Shown here: in pieces, positions 8,745 through 17,669 of the stretch
How the letters are laid out: every line of letters starts with the position of its first letter
Numbering within the stretch: position 1 is the stretch's first letter
Made by a program: the position numbers and the translations under genes
NCBI GenBank assembly: GCA_047528275.1
Contig: CP180023.1
Span: 992,001-1,056,000, forward strand
DNA length: 64,000 nucleotides
Direction of reading: 5' to 3'
Origin: G039954875 sp047528275
GTDB taxonomy: Bacteria; Bacteroidota; Bacteroidia; Flavobacteriales; Blattabacteriaceae
Notes under the pieces: model-generated
The model's input: only the letters and a program-made list of their open reading frames with translations
Databases searched by the model: none
Told to the model about the DNA's origin: nothing

Positions 8745-10807
8745 TGGAAATCGTAAAACTGGCTATTGTTGGGAATCCCAATGTTGGTAAAACTACTTTA
8801 TTCAATAAGCTTACGGGTTTGCATCAAAAAATTGGGAATTATCCCGGTGTTACGATTGATAAAAAGTCGGGGTTCTTCAAATATGCCGATACACAATTTC
8901 AAATTCTAGATCTTCCGGGCGCCTATAGTCTATATCCCTCTTCTAAAGATGAAGAGGTCGTCTTTCGTGTTTTGAATAAGTATCAAAATGCAGATCATCC
9001 TGATAAAGTGATTGTCTTGGCCGATGGAACTAATCTCCGTCGAAGTTTGTTGTTGTTTCAGCAGGTACAAGATCTGGGGTTGCCTGTGTTGCTCGTACTC
9101 AATATGGTGGATGAGGCTCAAAGACGAGGGATCACTATCGATACAAATCGCTTGTCACAAGAGGTATCGACGGCAGTAGTCTCGGTCAATGCTCGAAAAG
9201 GTGTTGGTCTTGATCAAGTCAAAAAACAGATCAAGATACTCCATTCTGTCAAACTTCCGGATTTTGATCCGGGTTTTTTGTATAAGGATTCTGTAGAGGC
9301 AGTCAAAATCTATCATGGAATGGATAATATTTATCAGGCTTGGCATTATTTAGCTTGTGGTCCTGGTTTATCTTTTGGAGATGAGGATCATTTGCAACAA
9401 CTCATACGTCAGCACAAGATCGTCCCGAGACGTTTACAGGTCAAGGAGACCTTTGAGCGCTATAAGAAGATTGAAGGGATACTTAGTCGGGTTGTTTTTG
9501 AGTATCCCAAATCTTATTCAAGATTTTCTGAGAAAATAGATCGTTATGTAACGCATCCGTTTTGGGGTTATTGGATTTTTTTTCTGTTGTTGTTTCTGAT
9601 ATTTCAAGGCGTGTATTTCTGGGCTGAAGGACCAAAGGATTTTATTGAAGACTTTTTTTTCGATTTGCAAAGATGGATGCACAGTATTTTGCCCGTTGGT
9701 CCTTTGAATGGCTTATTATCTCAGGGCATCATTCCCGGACTAGGTACTATCCTAGCTTTCGTACCTCAGATTATCATCTTGTTTTTTTTTCTGTTCTTGA
9801 TGGAAGAGAGTGGATATATCAGTCGAGTGGTCTTTTTGATGGATCGCGTGATGCGTCCTTTCGGTTTAAACGGTAAAAGTATTGTGCCTCTGATCTCCGG
9901 TACAGCATGTGCTATACCAGCAGTGATGTCTGCCCGCAACATCGAAAACCCTAGAGATCGTTTGATTACTATTTTAGTAACACCTTTAATGACTTGTTCG
10001 GCTCGTTTACCTGTTTATACTTTGATCATCGCTTTGGTCATTCCTGATGATCGATGGGGGATTTTTCAACTCAGGGGATTGATATTGATGGGAATGTATC
10101 TCTTGGGAGTGATAGCAGTCTTGGGGGCAGCGATGCTCTTTCACCAGATCTTGAAGCGGTCGTATAAAAACTACTTAATCATGGAGATTCCTTCGTACAA
10201 ATGGCCAGTCTTGAGCAATATAGGGATTTCTTTGTGGATGGGACTTAAAGCTTTTATCCTGGGCGCTGGGAAGATCATTTTAGCTGTCAGTGTGATCCTG
10301 TGGGTCCTGGGATCTTTTGGTCCTTCTGGGGATATTATCCATTCGGCCGATGAAACTGTCTCTACCTTTCCCGAGTTGGGAAAGGAGTTGGTTTCTACTC
10401 GATTGGATCAGTCTTATCTAGAGATCATTGGGAAAAAAATTGAGCCTGTAATCCGTCCGTTAGGGTATGATTGGAAAATCGGTATCGGTTTACTCTCGTC
10501 GCTTGCTGCGCGTGAGGTTTTTGTCAGTACGATGGCTTCAGTTTATAGCTTGGGCGATGTAGAAGTTTCTCTTACTTTACGACAAAAGATGCAGCAAGAA
10601 ATTCGAGCAGAGACTGGTAGACCTGTATATGATTTGGCTACGGGGGTTTCTTTGTTGATTTTTTATGCCTTTTCCATGCAATGTATGAGTACTTTGGCTG
10701 TAGTGAAAAAAGAAACAAAGTCCTGGAAATGGCCAATTATACAGTTGATCTTTATGACAGGATTAGCTTATTTTGTATCATTCATTGTCTATCAAATCTT
10801 GAAATGA
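8744..10807 (+). CDS. feoB: Ferrous iron transporter B (GTPase-linked permease)
   Basis: FeoB moves Fe(II) across the inner membrane. The 687-residue protein has the N-terminal G domain with G1 GNPNVGKT at residues 10-17, G3 DLPGAYSL, G4 NMVD and G5-like VNARKG, followed by a helical domain and the polytopic permease. The Gate repeats are visible: PLISGTACAIPAVMSARNIE and later GLLSSLAAREVFVSTMASVY, including the conserved cysteine in the first. Length is close to the family minimum but complete. It is coupled to feoA upstream and is followed after one base by a tiny Cys-rich membrane protein. In a gene-losing genome, an intact Feo operon points to an anoxic or reducing host niche where Fe(II) is available; that is inference. 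Confidence 0.95.
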   Translation: MEIVKLAIVGNPNVGKTTLFNKLTGLHQKIGNYPGVTIDKKSGFFKYADTQFQILDLPGAYSLYPSSKDEEVVFRVLNKYQNADHPDKVIVLADGTNLRRSLLLFQQVQDLGLPVLLVLNMVDEAQRRGITIDTNRLSQEVSTAVVSVNARKGVGLDQVKKQIKILHSVKLPDFDPGFLYKDSVEAVKIYHGMDNIYQAWHYLACGPGLSFGDEDHLQQLIRQHKIVPRRLQVKETFERYKKIEGILSRVVFEYPKSYSRFSEKIDRYVTHPFWGYWIFFLLLFLIFQGVYFWAEGPKDFIEDFFFDLQRWMHSILPVGPLNGLLSQGIIPGLGTILAFVPQIIILFFFLFLMEESGYISRVVFLMDRVMRPFGLNGKSIVPLISGTACAIPAVMSARNIENPRDRLITILVTPLMTCSARLPVYTLIIALVIPDDRWGIFQLRGLILMGMYLLGVIAVLGAAMLFHQILKRSYKNYLIMEIPSYKWPVLSNIGISLWMGLKAFILGAGKIILAVSVILWVLGSFGPSGDIIHSADETVSTFPELGKELVSTRLDQSYLEIIGKKIEPVIRPLGYDWKIGIGLLSSLAAREVFVSTMASVYSLGDVEVSLTLRQKMQQEIRAETGRPVYDLATGVSLLIFYAFSMQCMSTLAVVKKETKSWKWPIIQLIFMTGLAYFVSFIVYQILK

Positions 10808-10808
10808 T

Positions 10809-10955
10809 ATGTTACAATATATCGTCATCGGTATCATTTTTTTCTTCGCTGTAGTCTATCTTATTTGGCTATTTGTAAAGACTTTTTCCGGTCGTTTGCA
10901 TTGTCAAAAAGCTTGTGGTTGTGGGAGAGGTAATGTAGACGTAAAGGATGGTTGA
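10809..10955 (+). CDS. FeoB-associated Cys-rich membrane protein
   Basis: A 48-residue gene starting one base after the feoB stop. The protein is a single N-terminal membrane helix (YIVIGIIFFFAVVYLIWLF), a short basic linker and a small cysteine cluster (HCQKACGCG). This is the layout of the FeoB-associated Cys-rich membrane protein family, sometimes called the P12 family, found as the last gene of feo operons; it is comparable in position to FeoC but unrelated to it in sequence. Its role is unproven; metal or iron-sulfur binding by the cysteines is a reasonable guess. The TM-then-Cys pattern and the tight spacing make chance unlikely. Confidence 0.8.
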   Translation: MLQYIVIGIIFFFAVVYLIWLFVKTFSGRLHCQKACGCGRGNVDVKDG

Positions 10956-10965
10956 TACGGAAAGG

Positions 10966-12468
10966 TTAAGAAGATTCAAGATGACTTTCCAGTACGTTAG
11001 CTATTTTTCTATCATTGGAAAGTCGGGGTAATTTATATTGCCCACCAAGTTTTCCAATAGATTTCATGTATTTTCTCATCCCACCGTTTCGTACCCTTTT
11101 TATAATCAGAGGGCGTAGGATATTACCTGAGATGAGGTCGTTGTAGTAAGTGTTTTTTTTTCGAAGGGCTTGATCGATCTCTTGTGTAAAGTTCTCAAGA
11201 TCTTTTGGTAAGCTTTTGAATTCGATGTACCATTCATGATGAGGTAAACCTGATTGGGGGGTTACCTGGGGTGCTACAGTGAAGTCTACTATGGTACAAG
11301 TTTGTTTTTTTAAGGCTTCTTCCAGAGCGGTTTCTACTTCATAGGCGATAACGTGTTCTCCAAAAGCAGAGGTGAAATGTTTGATCCGTCCGGTGACGAT
11401 GATTCGGTAAGGATCTTTAGAGATAAAACGTATCGTATCGCCAATGTTATAACCCCAGAGCCCAGAATTAGTGTTGACAATCAGTACATAATCTATCCCT
11501 AATAGTACTTTTTCGATGTTAATCCGACTAGGGTTGGGGGAAAAGAATTCTTCCCAAGGAATGAATTCATAAAAAATACCTTGATCCAACAATAGTAGTA
11601 ATCCTTCTTCTTGTTGTCTGTCTTGATAAGCAATAAAACCTTCGGAGGCTGGATAGGTTTGAATTATGTCGATCTGTCGGCCGATGAGTTCCTGTATAAC
11701 CTTTTGATAAGGGGTATAATTGACCCCTCCAGTAACCATCAATGAGAAATTGGGAAAGAGTTCGCCTACAGTTTTACCTGACCTCTCTTTGAGTTTCTCA
11801 AAGTACATCTTGACCCAGGGTGGGATGCCGCTGATGAGTCTCATGTCTTCTTGTGAAGTTTCTTCTACAATGGCGTCGATTTTTTTTTCCCAATCTTCCA
11901 TACAATTAATCGTCCAACTAGGCATACGATTGGTTTGAAGATATTTGGGGATATGATGGGCTACGATACCTGAGAGACGACCAGTTTTAATCCCCTTTAA
12001 CTCTGAGAGCTCAGGGGAACCTTGCAAGAAGATCATTTTGCCGGCTAAGAAGTGATCGTTATCCATTTCATAAATGTATTGCAATAAGGCATTTCGGGCA
12101 GCTGTGAGATGATCGGTCAGCGCACCCTTAGTCAAAGGGATGTATTTGATACCTGATGTAGTACCAGATGTTTTGGTCAAATAAAAAGGTTTTCCTTTGC
12201 AGAGAACATCAACCTCACCAGCGAGAATACGGTTGATATATGGTTTGAATGCTTCGTAAGCCCTTATGGGGACAGCTTGCTTAAATTCTTCATAAGTCTG
12301 TATCTCTTTTAGCCGGTGAGCTACCCCAAAACGGGTATCTTTTGCAGTATTGATCAAGGTACGAAATACCTTATTTTGTGTCTCAATAGGCCGCATGGAC
12401 CAACGTACTGTCTTGTATTGAATGATACTAGCTAGTGGCTTTGCTACAAAGGACTTGATGCTCACCAT
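10966..12468 (-). CDS. GH3 superfamily protein (adenylate-forming enzyme-like)
   Basis: A 500-residue member of the GH3 auxin-responsive promoter family, which in plants conjugates amino acids to acyl acids such as indole-acetate or jasmonate through an acyl-adenylate. Visible family features are the phosphate-binding loop LTKTSGTTSGIKYIP near residue 105, the PASEGFIAYQ region that contacts the substrate, and NIGDTIRFISKDPYRIIVTGR near residue 340. Bacteroidota commonly encode such proteins but, as far as I know, their substrate is uncharacterised. It overlaps the ddl start-to-stop region by seven bases and is the second gene of a ddl-GH3 operon. The link to peptidoglycan is only positional. 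Confidence 0.8.
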   Translation of the reverse strand: MVSIKSFVAKPLASIIQYKTVRWSMRPIETQNKVFRTLINTAKDTRFGVAHRLKEIQTYEEFKQAVPIRAYEAFKPYINRILAGEVDVLCKGKPFYLTKTSGTTSGIKYIPLTKGALTDHLTAARNALLQYIYEMDNDHFLAGKMIFLQGSPELSELKGIKTGRLSGIVAHHIPKYLQTNRMPSWTINCMEDWEKKIDAIVEETSQEDMRLISGIPPWVKMYFEKLKERSGKTVGELFPNFSLMVTGGVNYTPYQKVIQELIGRQIDIIQTYPASEGFIAYQDRQQEEGLLLLLDQGIFYEFIPWEEFFSPNPSRINIEKVLLGIDYVLIVNTNSGLWGYNIGDTIRFISKDPYRIIVTGRIKHFTSAFGEHVIAYEVETALEEALKKQTCTIVDFTVAPQVTPQSGLPHHEWYIEFKSLPKDLENFTQEIDQALRKKNTYYNDLISGNILRPLIIKRVRNGGMRKYMKSIGKLGGQYKLPRLSNDRKIANVLESHLESS

Positions 12469-13451
12469 AGATTTTGTTTTTTATTCAAAACTGTATGTAA
12501 CTCGTTTCCAAATAGCTCTCTCATAGAGATACCTGCTTGGGAAGCTTGTTTGGGTAAAATACTCTCAGTAGTAACACCTGGGAAGGTGTTTATTTCTAGA
12601 AAATAAGGTTCTCCATCGACAATGATATATTCTGCCCGTGAAAGTCCGGACATCTTCAGTAGATGGTAGATTTTTTCCGCAACGGCTTTGACCTTTTGAT
12701 TGATCTCAGGAGAGAGCCGTGCCGGAGTAATCTCTTGTGATCGCCCCGAATATTTGGCTTCGTAATCGAAAATCTCGTTTTCACTGATGATTTCCGTGAT
12801 GGGGAGTACTTTGACTTCACCATGATATTCGATGACTCCTACGGAAACTTCTGTACCATCGAGAAAACTCTCGATGAGAATTTCCTCATCTTCTTGAAAG
12901 GCTTTTTCTATAGCAAAGATCAGCTTTTCTTTTTCGGATACTTTTGATACACCTAGACTTGAACCCGATCGGTTAGGCTTAATAAAACAAGGCAAACCAG
13001 TTTTTTGTAATATAGTTTCTAATGAAAAATTCTGGCCTTTATCCAGATAAAAAGAAGGAGCTGTTTTGATACCCAACACATTGAGAAAGCTGAGGCAATC
13101 CCTTTTATTGAAAGTCAGTACGGCTTGGTAAAAGTCACAACCTGTGCAAGGTAAGCCGATCATATGGAGATATGCTTTTAAATAGCCATCTTCTCCTGGA
13201 GTATTGTGGATGGCATTGAATACGACGTCAAATTTAAATAGTTCTCCCTTCACTTGAACTGAAAAATCGTGTCGATTGATTGGGTATTCATCACCATTTT
13301 CTTCTACAAGTACCCATTTTTCTTTGAACAGATGGATTTTATATGGTTCGAACTCACTGCGATCAAGATGTTCAAAAACCGTTTGTCCGCTTTGCAAGGA
13401 TACGTTGGCTTCGCCACTATATCCACCCATGGCGATGGCAACCTTTTTCAT
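12462..13451 (-). CDS. ddl: D-alanine--D-alanine ligase
   Basis: Ddl joins two D-alanines with ATP for the peptidoglycan stem peptide. The 329-residue protein starts KVAIAMGGYSGEANVSLQSG, matching the family's GGxSxExxVS motif, and has the ATP-grasp elements KPNRSGSSLGVSKV and, near the C terminus, YFLEINTFPGVT (the EINxxPG metal-binding motif). All catalytic landmarks appear intact. Its own TAnnTTTG box lies 24 bases upstream, divergent from the PASTA gene promoter. Downstream it overlaps the GH3 gene. Retention indicates that the cell still makes peptidoglycan, at least in part. Confidence 0.93.
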   Translation of the reverse strand: MKKVAIAMGGYSGEANVSLQSGQTVFEHLDRSEFEPYKIHLFKEKWVLVEENGDEYPINRHDFSVQVKGELFKFDVVFNAIHNTPGEDGYLKAYLHMIGLPCTGCDFYQAVLTFNKRDCLSFLNVLGIKTAPSFYLDKGQNFSLETILQKTGLPCFIKPNRSGSSLGVSKVSEKEKLIFAIEKAFQEDEEILIESFLDGTEVSVGVIEYHGEVKVLPITEIISENEIFDYEAKYSGRSQEITPARLSPEINQKVKAVAEKIYHLLKMSGLSRAEYIIVDGEPYFLEINTFPGVTTESILPKQASQAGISMRELFGNELHTVLNKKQNLW

Positions 13452-13475
13452 GCGAAAAAAATGAGGTTAAACAGA

Positions 13476-13483
13476 CAAATTTA
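13476..13483 (-). promoter_or_regulatory. TAnnTTTG promoter box for ddl
   Basis: On the minus strand the bases read TAAATTTG, a full match to the Bacteroidota -7 element, 24 bases before the ddl ATG. It is back to back with the promoter for the PASTA gene at 13525. Confidence 0.55.
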
Positions 13484-13524
13484 TCGTTTTTTTTTATTTC
13501 TCACGGATCTTGGGTTGCTTTACT

Positions 13525-13532
13525 TATATTTG
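13525..13532 (+). promoter_or_regulatory. TAnnTTTG promoter box for the PASTA gene
   Basis: TATATTTG matches the consensus and ends 22 bases before the ATG at 13555. It overlaps the upstream part of a longer open frame beginning at 13510, so 13555 is the better start. Confidence 0.55.
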
Positions 13533-13554
13533 TCAACTTGACATTAGCCAATCA

Positions 13555-14493
13555 ATGATTTCTTTAAAGTCCCGCCTTTTTATCCTCCTGGCGAATCTAT
13601 TTCTTTTAGTAAGTATTATATATGTTATAATTAGGTTGGTATTTAATTGGTTGGATATCTATACCAGACATGACCGTTATGTCACGGTGCCCAACTTGTC
13701 TTCTTTGATGCTTGGACAAGCTATAGTACGTTTGGAGGGATTGGGGTTGACCTACGAAATGGATACTTCTCGTTACGATCCTACTTTCATGCCGTACCAT
13801 ATCTTCGCTTTCGCTCCTGAAGCCGGGGATCGTGTGAAGCTAGGTAGGACAGTATTTATTCAAGCTAATGCAGGGACTTTTAAGTCTACGACTTTACCAG
13901 ACATCATTTATAAGAACAAACGTTTGGCTTTGAGTCGGCTTGATAACCAACATCTCCTGGTGAGAAATATCACCTATGTACCAGATATTGCTAAAGAGAC
14001 TGTATTGAAAGTGCTCTATGAGGGTAAGCCTATTCAGGCCGGAGCTACATTACCTTACCAGGCTGAGTTAGATTTGTTTATCGGTAAAGGGTATAAGAAG
14101 AATGTCCTTATCCTGGATGTAATAGGGATGGATTTACCTTCGGCTCAGACTGTCTTAGAAGAGCATCAATTTGTATTGGGGGGGCTTTCTTATGATCAAC
14201 CTTTGGATACTACTACTGCAAAAGTCTATCGTCAAGATCCTTCTCCTGGGGAGATATATGATCAAGGACAGTATGTAAACTTGTGGTTGACCACTGCTCC
14301 GAAAGAAGTTCTTGATAGTTTGATACAGGTTTATAGACCGAAAAAGCTAGTCAATCTGGATTTTTCAACACCTTTAGTACAAAAAGAGAGACCTGCTGAA
14401 GGCATCATTCCATCTCCTGATAACAAGAAAAGGAAAGAAACTTCAAAAAACTTCCCAGAGATACCTCCAGATGAAGATATCATTATCGAATGA
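13555..14493 (+). CDS. PASTA domain membrane protein
   Basis: The 312-residue protein has one N-terminal membrane helix (LFILLANLFLLVSIIYVIIRLVF) and an extracytoplasmic part made of about three PASTA repeats, recognisable by the VPNLSSLMLGQAIVRLEGLG, DVIGMDLPSAQTVLEEHQF and DPSPGEIYDQGQYVNLWL segments. PASTA domains bind muropeptides or beta-lactams in penicillin-binding proteins and Ser/Thr kinases, but here there is no kinase or transpeptidase domain. Stand-alone PASTA proteins beside ddl and rluD are a familiar Bacteroidota arrangement. The C-terminal 50 residues are Pro/Lys/Glu-rich and probably disordered. A cell-wall sensing or scaffold role is inferred. It overlaps rluD by four bases (ATGA), and diverges from ddl. 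Confidence 0.82.
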   Translation: MISLKSRLFILLANLFLLVSIIYVIIRLVFNWLDIYTRHDRYVTVPNLSSLMLGQAIVRLEGLGLTYEMDTSRYDPTFMPYHIFAFAPEAGDRVKLGRTVFIQANAGTFKSTTLPDIIYKNKRLALSRLDNQHLLVRNITYVPDIAKETVLKVLYEGKPIQAGATLPYQAELDLFIGKGYKKNVLILDVIGMDLPSAQTVLEEHQFVLGGLSYDQPLDTTTAKVYRQDPSPGEIYDQGQYVNLWLTTAPKEVLDSLIQVYRPKKLVNLDFSTPLVQKERPAEGIIPSPDNKKRKETSKNFPEIPPDEDIIIE

Positions 14494-15548
14494 ATGATGA
14501 AATAGACCTAAAAAGCCTAGAGAGTTTAAGCGAGCCAGAGATACAGGACCCTTTGTATGAGTATTTCCGCTTTGTAGCTGATAAAAATCAAACGCCGCTT
14601 CGTGTGGACAGGTTCTTGATGAATTTTATAGAAAATACTACACGAAATAAGATTCAAAATGCAGCTAAAGCAGGTAATATCCGAGTCAATAGTGAAGTTG
14701 TTAAGTCCAATCATCGTGTCAAAGCCCTCGATACGGTACAAGTCTTGATGACTCATCCGCCACGTCTGCATGAACTCGTCGCCGAAGATATCCCCTTAGA
14801 TATTGTCTATGAAGATGAAGATCTTATCGTGGTAAACAAACCAGCTAGAATGGTTGTCCATCCTGGACATGGTAATTATACCAATACGTTGGTCAATGCA
14901 TTAAAATATCACTTTGAACATCTACCGTCCTTAAATAATGATCTCGATCGACCAGGTTTGATGCATCGAATCGATAAAGACACCTCGGGTTTGCTCGTCG
15001 TAGCAAAAAATGAATATAGTTTGAAAGATTTGGCACGACAGTTTTTCTCTCGTTCCACTCAAAGGAGATATATTGCCTTGGTTTGGGGAGATCTACCGCA
15101 AGAGCAAGGTACCATCATAGGGTATATCGGCCGGAGCTTGCGTGATCGCAAGCAGATGGATGTCTTCCCCGATGGAGAGTATGGCAAGTATGCCGTGACT
15201 CATTATGAAGTCTTAGAACGGTTTCGATACGTGAGTTTAGTAGCTTGCCGTTTGGAAACGGGACGGACACATCAGATCCGAGCCCATTTCAAATACTTAG
15301 GTCACCCTCTTTTCAATGATGCCCGCTATGGTGGGGATAAAATTTTGAGGGGTGTAGTTTTTTCTAAATATAGGCAATTTATAGAAAATTGTTTTGAGCA
15401 ATTGCCTCGGCAGGCCTTACACGCACAGTCCTTGAGTTTTATACACCCGGTAAGCAAAAAGACTCTTTATTTTGAATCTCCGATTCCGGAAGACATGCAC
15501 CGTGTGTTCGAGAAGTGGCGGACCTATGTCTATGGTGGAACTTCTTGA
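14490..15548 (+). CDS. rluD: RluD-type 23S rRNA pseudouridine synthase
   Basis: RluA/RluD-family enzymes isomerise specific uridines of 23S rRNA to pseudouridine. The 352-residue protein has an N-terminal S4 RNA-binding domain (LRVDRFLMNFI to about residue 90) and the catalytic domain with the signature HRIDKDTSGLLVVAKN, whose aspartate is the nucleophile. ETGRTHQIRAHFKYLGHPL is the other conserved segment. The first 35 residues are an acidic extension typical of Bacteroidota members. Its ATG overlaps the stop of the PASTA gene (ATGA). Distinguishing RluD from RluC-like targets would need comparison, but the S4-plus-catalytic layout and neighbours fit RluD. Confidence 0.88.
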   Translation: MNDEIDLKSLESLSEPEIQDPLYEYFRFVADKNQTPLRVDRFLMNFIENTTRNKIQNAAKAGNIRVNSEVVKSNHRVKALDTVQVLMTHPPRLHELVAEDIPLDIVYEDEDLIVVNKPARMVVHPGHGNYTNTLVNALKYHFEHLPSLNNDLDRPGLMHRIDKDTSGLLVVAKNEYSLKDLARQFFSRSTQRRYIALVWGDLPQEQGTIIGYIGRSLRDRKQMDVFPDGEYGKYAVTHYEVLERFRYVSLVACRLETGRTHQIRAHFKYLGHPLFNDARYGGDKILRGVVFSKYRQFIENCFEQLPRQALHAQSLSFIHPVSKKTLYFESPIPEDMHRVFEKWRTYVYGGTS

Positions 15549-15739
15549 ATAGATTAGAATATTAGTAGTCTATTTGTCCTATATCCAATCGCATGATTTT
15601 TCTATTTTTGACCTGAAATTTGAAAAGGTTTTGAAATCACCTCATCAATCTGAATAAAATTTCCCATATAGGGCGATTCGTTGTTTTCTCCATGATCAAT
15701 CATGGAGAGATATCATTTGAACTATCCAAAGATTTCGTC

Positions 15740-15949
15740 TTATAACCATTGTGTGAAGTGACGTGAAGTACCGTCGTCGCTGAGTGTTGTATCAGGAGAA
15801 AAGGTATCGAACCATGCTTTGGGATTGCCTTCGTTCATGGATCGTATGGCTCTTTTTATCGTCAGATTTTTGAGTTGTCCTATAGTCATGAAATCAAAAA
15901 AAATCATATTATAACTCCGTTTACGTAAATTTTTTATCCCCATATTCAT
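15740..15949 (-). pseudogene. NTF2-like/SnoaL-type fragment
   Basis: A 69-codon open stretch containing IKRAIRSMNEGNPKAWFDTF, then SPDTTLSDDGTSRHF, closely resembles the start of NTF2-like (SnoaL/ketosteroid isomerase fold) proteins, which are about 120-130 residues. The C-terminal half is not found downstream, so it is a truncated remnant. It sits beside two decayed short-chain dehydrogenases on the same strand, as in intact small redox clusters. Confidence 0.45.
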
Positions 15950-15959
15950 TGAATGTCGT

Positions 15960-16623
15960 CGCCCGCCAAAAACAGTACTATTTTCAGTCTATCGAAAGCT
16001 CTTTCATCCATTATTTATTTGATAGCTTCTTTGGATTTTTTTTCAAAAAAAAAGTTCTGTTCTCATAGAGCCCGGCAAGATGGTATTGACCAAATACTCC
16101 TAGTGATCTTTTTGGTAAAAAAATATAGCTGAGCTATTCGATAGCTGCTTTAGATTCCGAATAAACAGCATAAACCAGTGTTATTAATTTGGTGATGCTT
16201 GAAGAAATATGATGATGGTACCATAATCTGCTAGGAGTAGTAGTTTCTTTTCGGTAAAGTATGAAAAATACATTTAACGTTGGTATCAAAATATTTAGCA
16301 TAGGCCTCATCACTAAAATCCTTCAATGGCTATGTGTGCATCATGCTAGCATTGTTTACCAATATGTCCACCTTACCAAATTGTGCAATTGTTGCGTCAA
16401 AAAGTAGTTTAGCTTCTTCTTTTTTACTAACGTCTACTTTTACAGCAATAGCCTTATCTTTTTTTTTTTTGAATGGTTTGAACTACTTTTTTACCTCTTT
16501 GGAATTGTATAAATAGTTTATAACTATCTACACATCGGCAGTTGCTAGGGTCTTGGTAATGACTACTCCTATACCTTTAGATACACCGATGATGAGAGCT
16601 GTTTTGTTTTTTAATTTTATCAT
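15960..16623 (-). pseudogene. Short-chain dehydrogenase/reductase, decayed copy 1
   Basis: Reading from 16623 downward the N terminus is intact, KNKTALIIGVSKGIGVVITK, a Rossmann nucleotide-binding motif (usual GxxxGIG) of short-chain dehydrogenases. After about 35 codons stops and frameshifts begin, and further family text appears in other frames near 16330-16440 (the region equivalent to the FGKVDILVNNA segment). The lower boundary is approximate. Substrate cannot be told. It is one of two adjacent SDR pseudogenes. Confidence 0.65.
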
Positions 16624-16669
16624 ACCTATACTAATCGATTTCAATAGAGGTAAAGTAAATTTGTTTTAT

Positions 16670-17442
16670 TTGATGGTATAACCGCCATTGTCCAAGATTA
16701 TTTATCCAGTTATACATCAGGTATTGGTAACCAGAAATAATATCAGTGATGCAATGTCTTGTATGTCTGTTAATCTTATTTTAGTGAAAATGCCTCAATG
16801 CTGTGGCTGATCAATGGTAGGCGGTAGAGTCTACTGTATCTAGCCGTAGAAAAATGAGATGTCTATTGATTCCCGTCGTACAACAGTCATAAAGATATAC
16901 GTACTACAAACTCTTTATCAGCGGCTCGTGTAAAGTATTCTACGAGAGTTTTATTGTTAGCATAGATCGAATATAATCTAGTGAATACTCCTAATAATGA
17001 GGTGACGATGGTAGAGATTTTATTATCAATCGATGAGATACTTACTAGCTTCTTGCATAAATAAGAAAGCTGTTTTTGAATTGATTGCAAAGACCTTATC
17101 ATAATTTAATTCAGAGATTTTGGTGAAGGTTTTTTTGATGATCATACCTGTAGTGTTGATAGCAATATCCACCTTACCAAAACGTTTAATGATTTCATTA
17201 AGAAGTTTGAACACATTAGCTATTTAGCTCAGATCTCCTTGTAAAGGAAAGTCATTGATAACTAAATTCTTTACTACATCTACAGTTTCGTTGGCTGCTG
17301 ATTAAGTCACAGTATAGTACTGTTGTAATGTACTACAATATAAGTTTCTTTAGTATCTAATATACTGGTTAATAGGATCTATTGAGTTTTTTCCTCATCC
17401 TGCGATGAGGACCACTTGTCTGGTCAATTTTTTAGTACTCAT
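16670..17442 (-). pseudogene. Short-chain dehydrogenase/reductase, decayed copy 2
   Basis: Several collinear pieces in different frames reconstruct an SDR of about 255 residues: MSTKKLTRQVVLIAG then a stop at about 17397; FGKVDIAINTTGMIIKKTFT and FAINSKTAFLFMQEASK at 17026-17214; TIVTSLLGVFTRLYSIYA with the catalytic-type Ser and Tyr region and EYFTRAADKEF at 16887-17020; and the C-terminal KIRLTDIQDIASLILFLVT and IILDNGGYTIK near 16680-16800. At least two frameshifts and several stops break it. It is a different subfamily from copy 1, so the pair are probably neighbours rather than a recent duplication. Confidence 0.75.
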
Positions 17443-17669
17443 AATATCAATTCTCATGAATTAATAATGGTTTTTGTTGTACTTACGAAACGGGATGTAT
17501 ACATTGCTTTTAAAATCATCCGATTTTTGATTCAAAAAGGTTGCGTGGTAGTGATGAATTTTAAATAATTTTCATATGAAGAAATATAATAAAAATCTAT
17601 TAAATCGGATTTTTTATGGGGTATCTTATTGTTTTTTTTTTAATTTAGCTCGTGAAAATCGAGGGTGTT

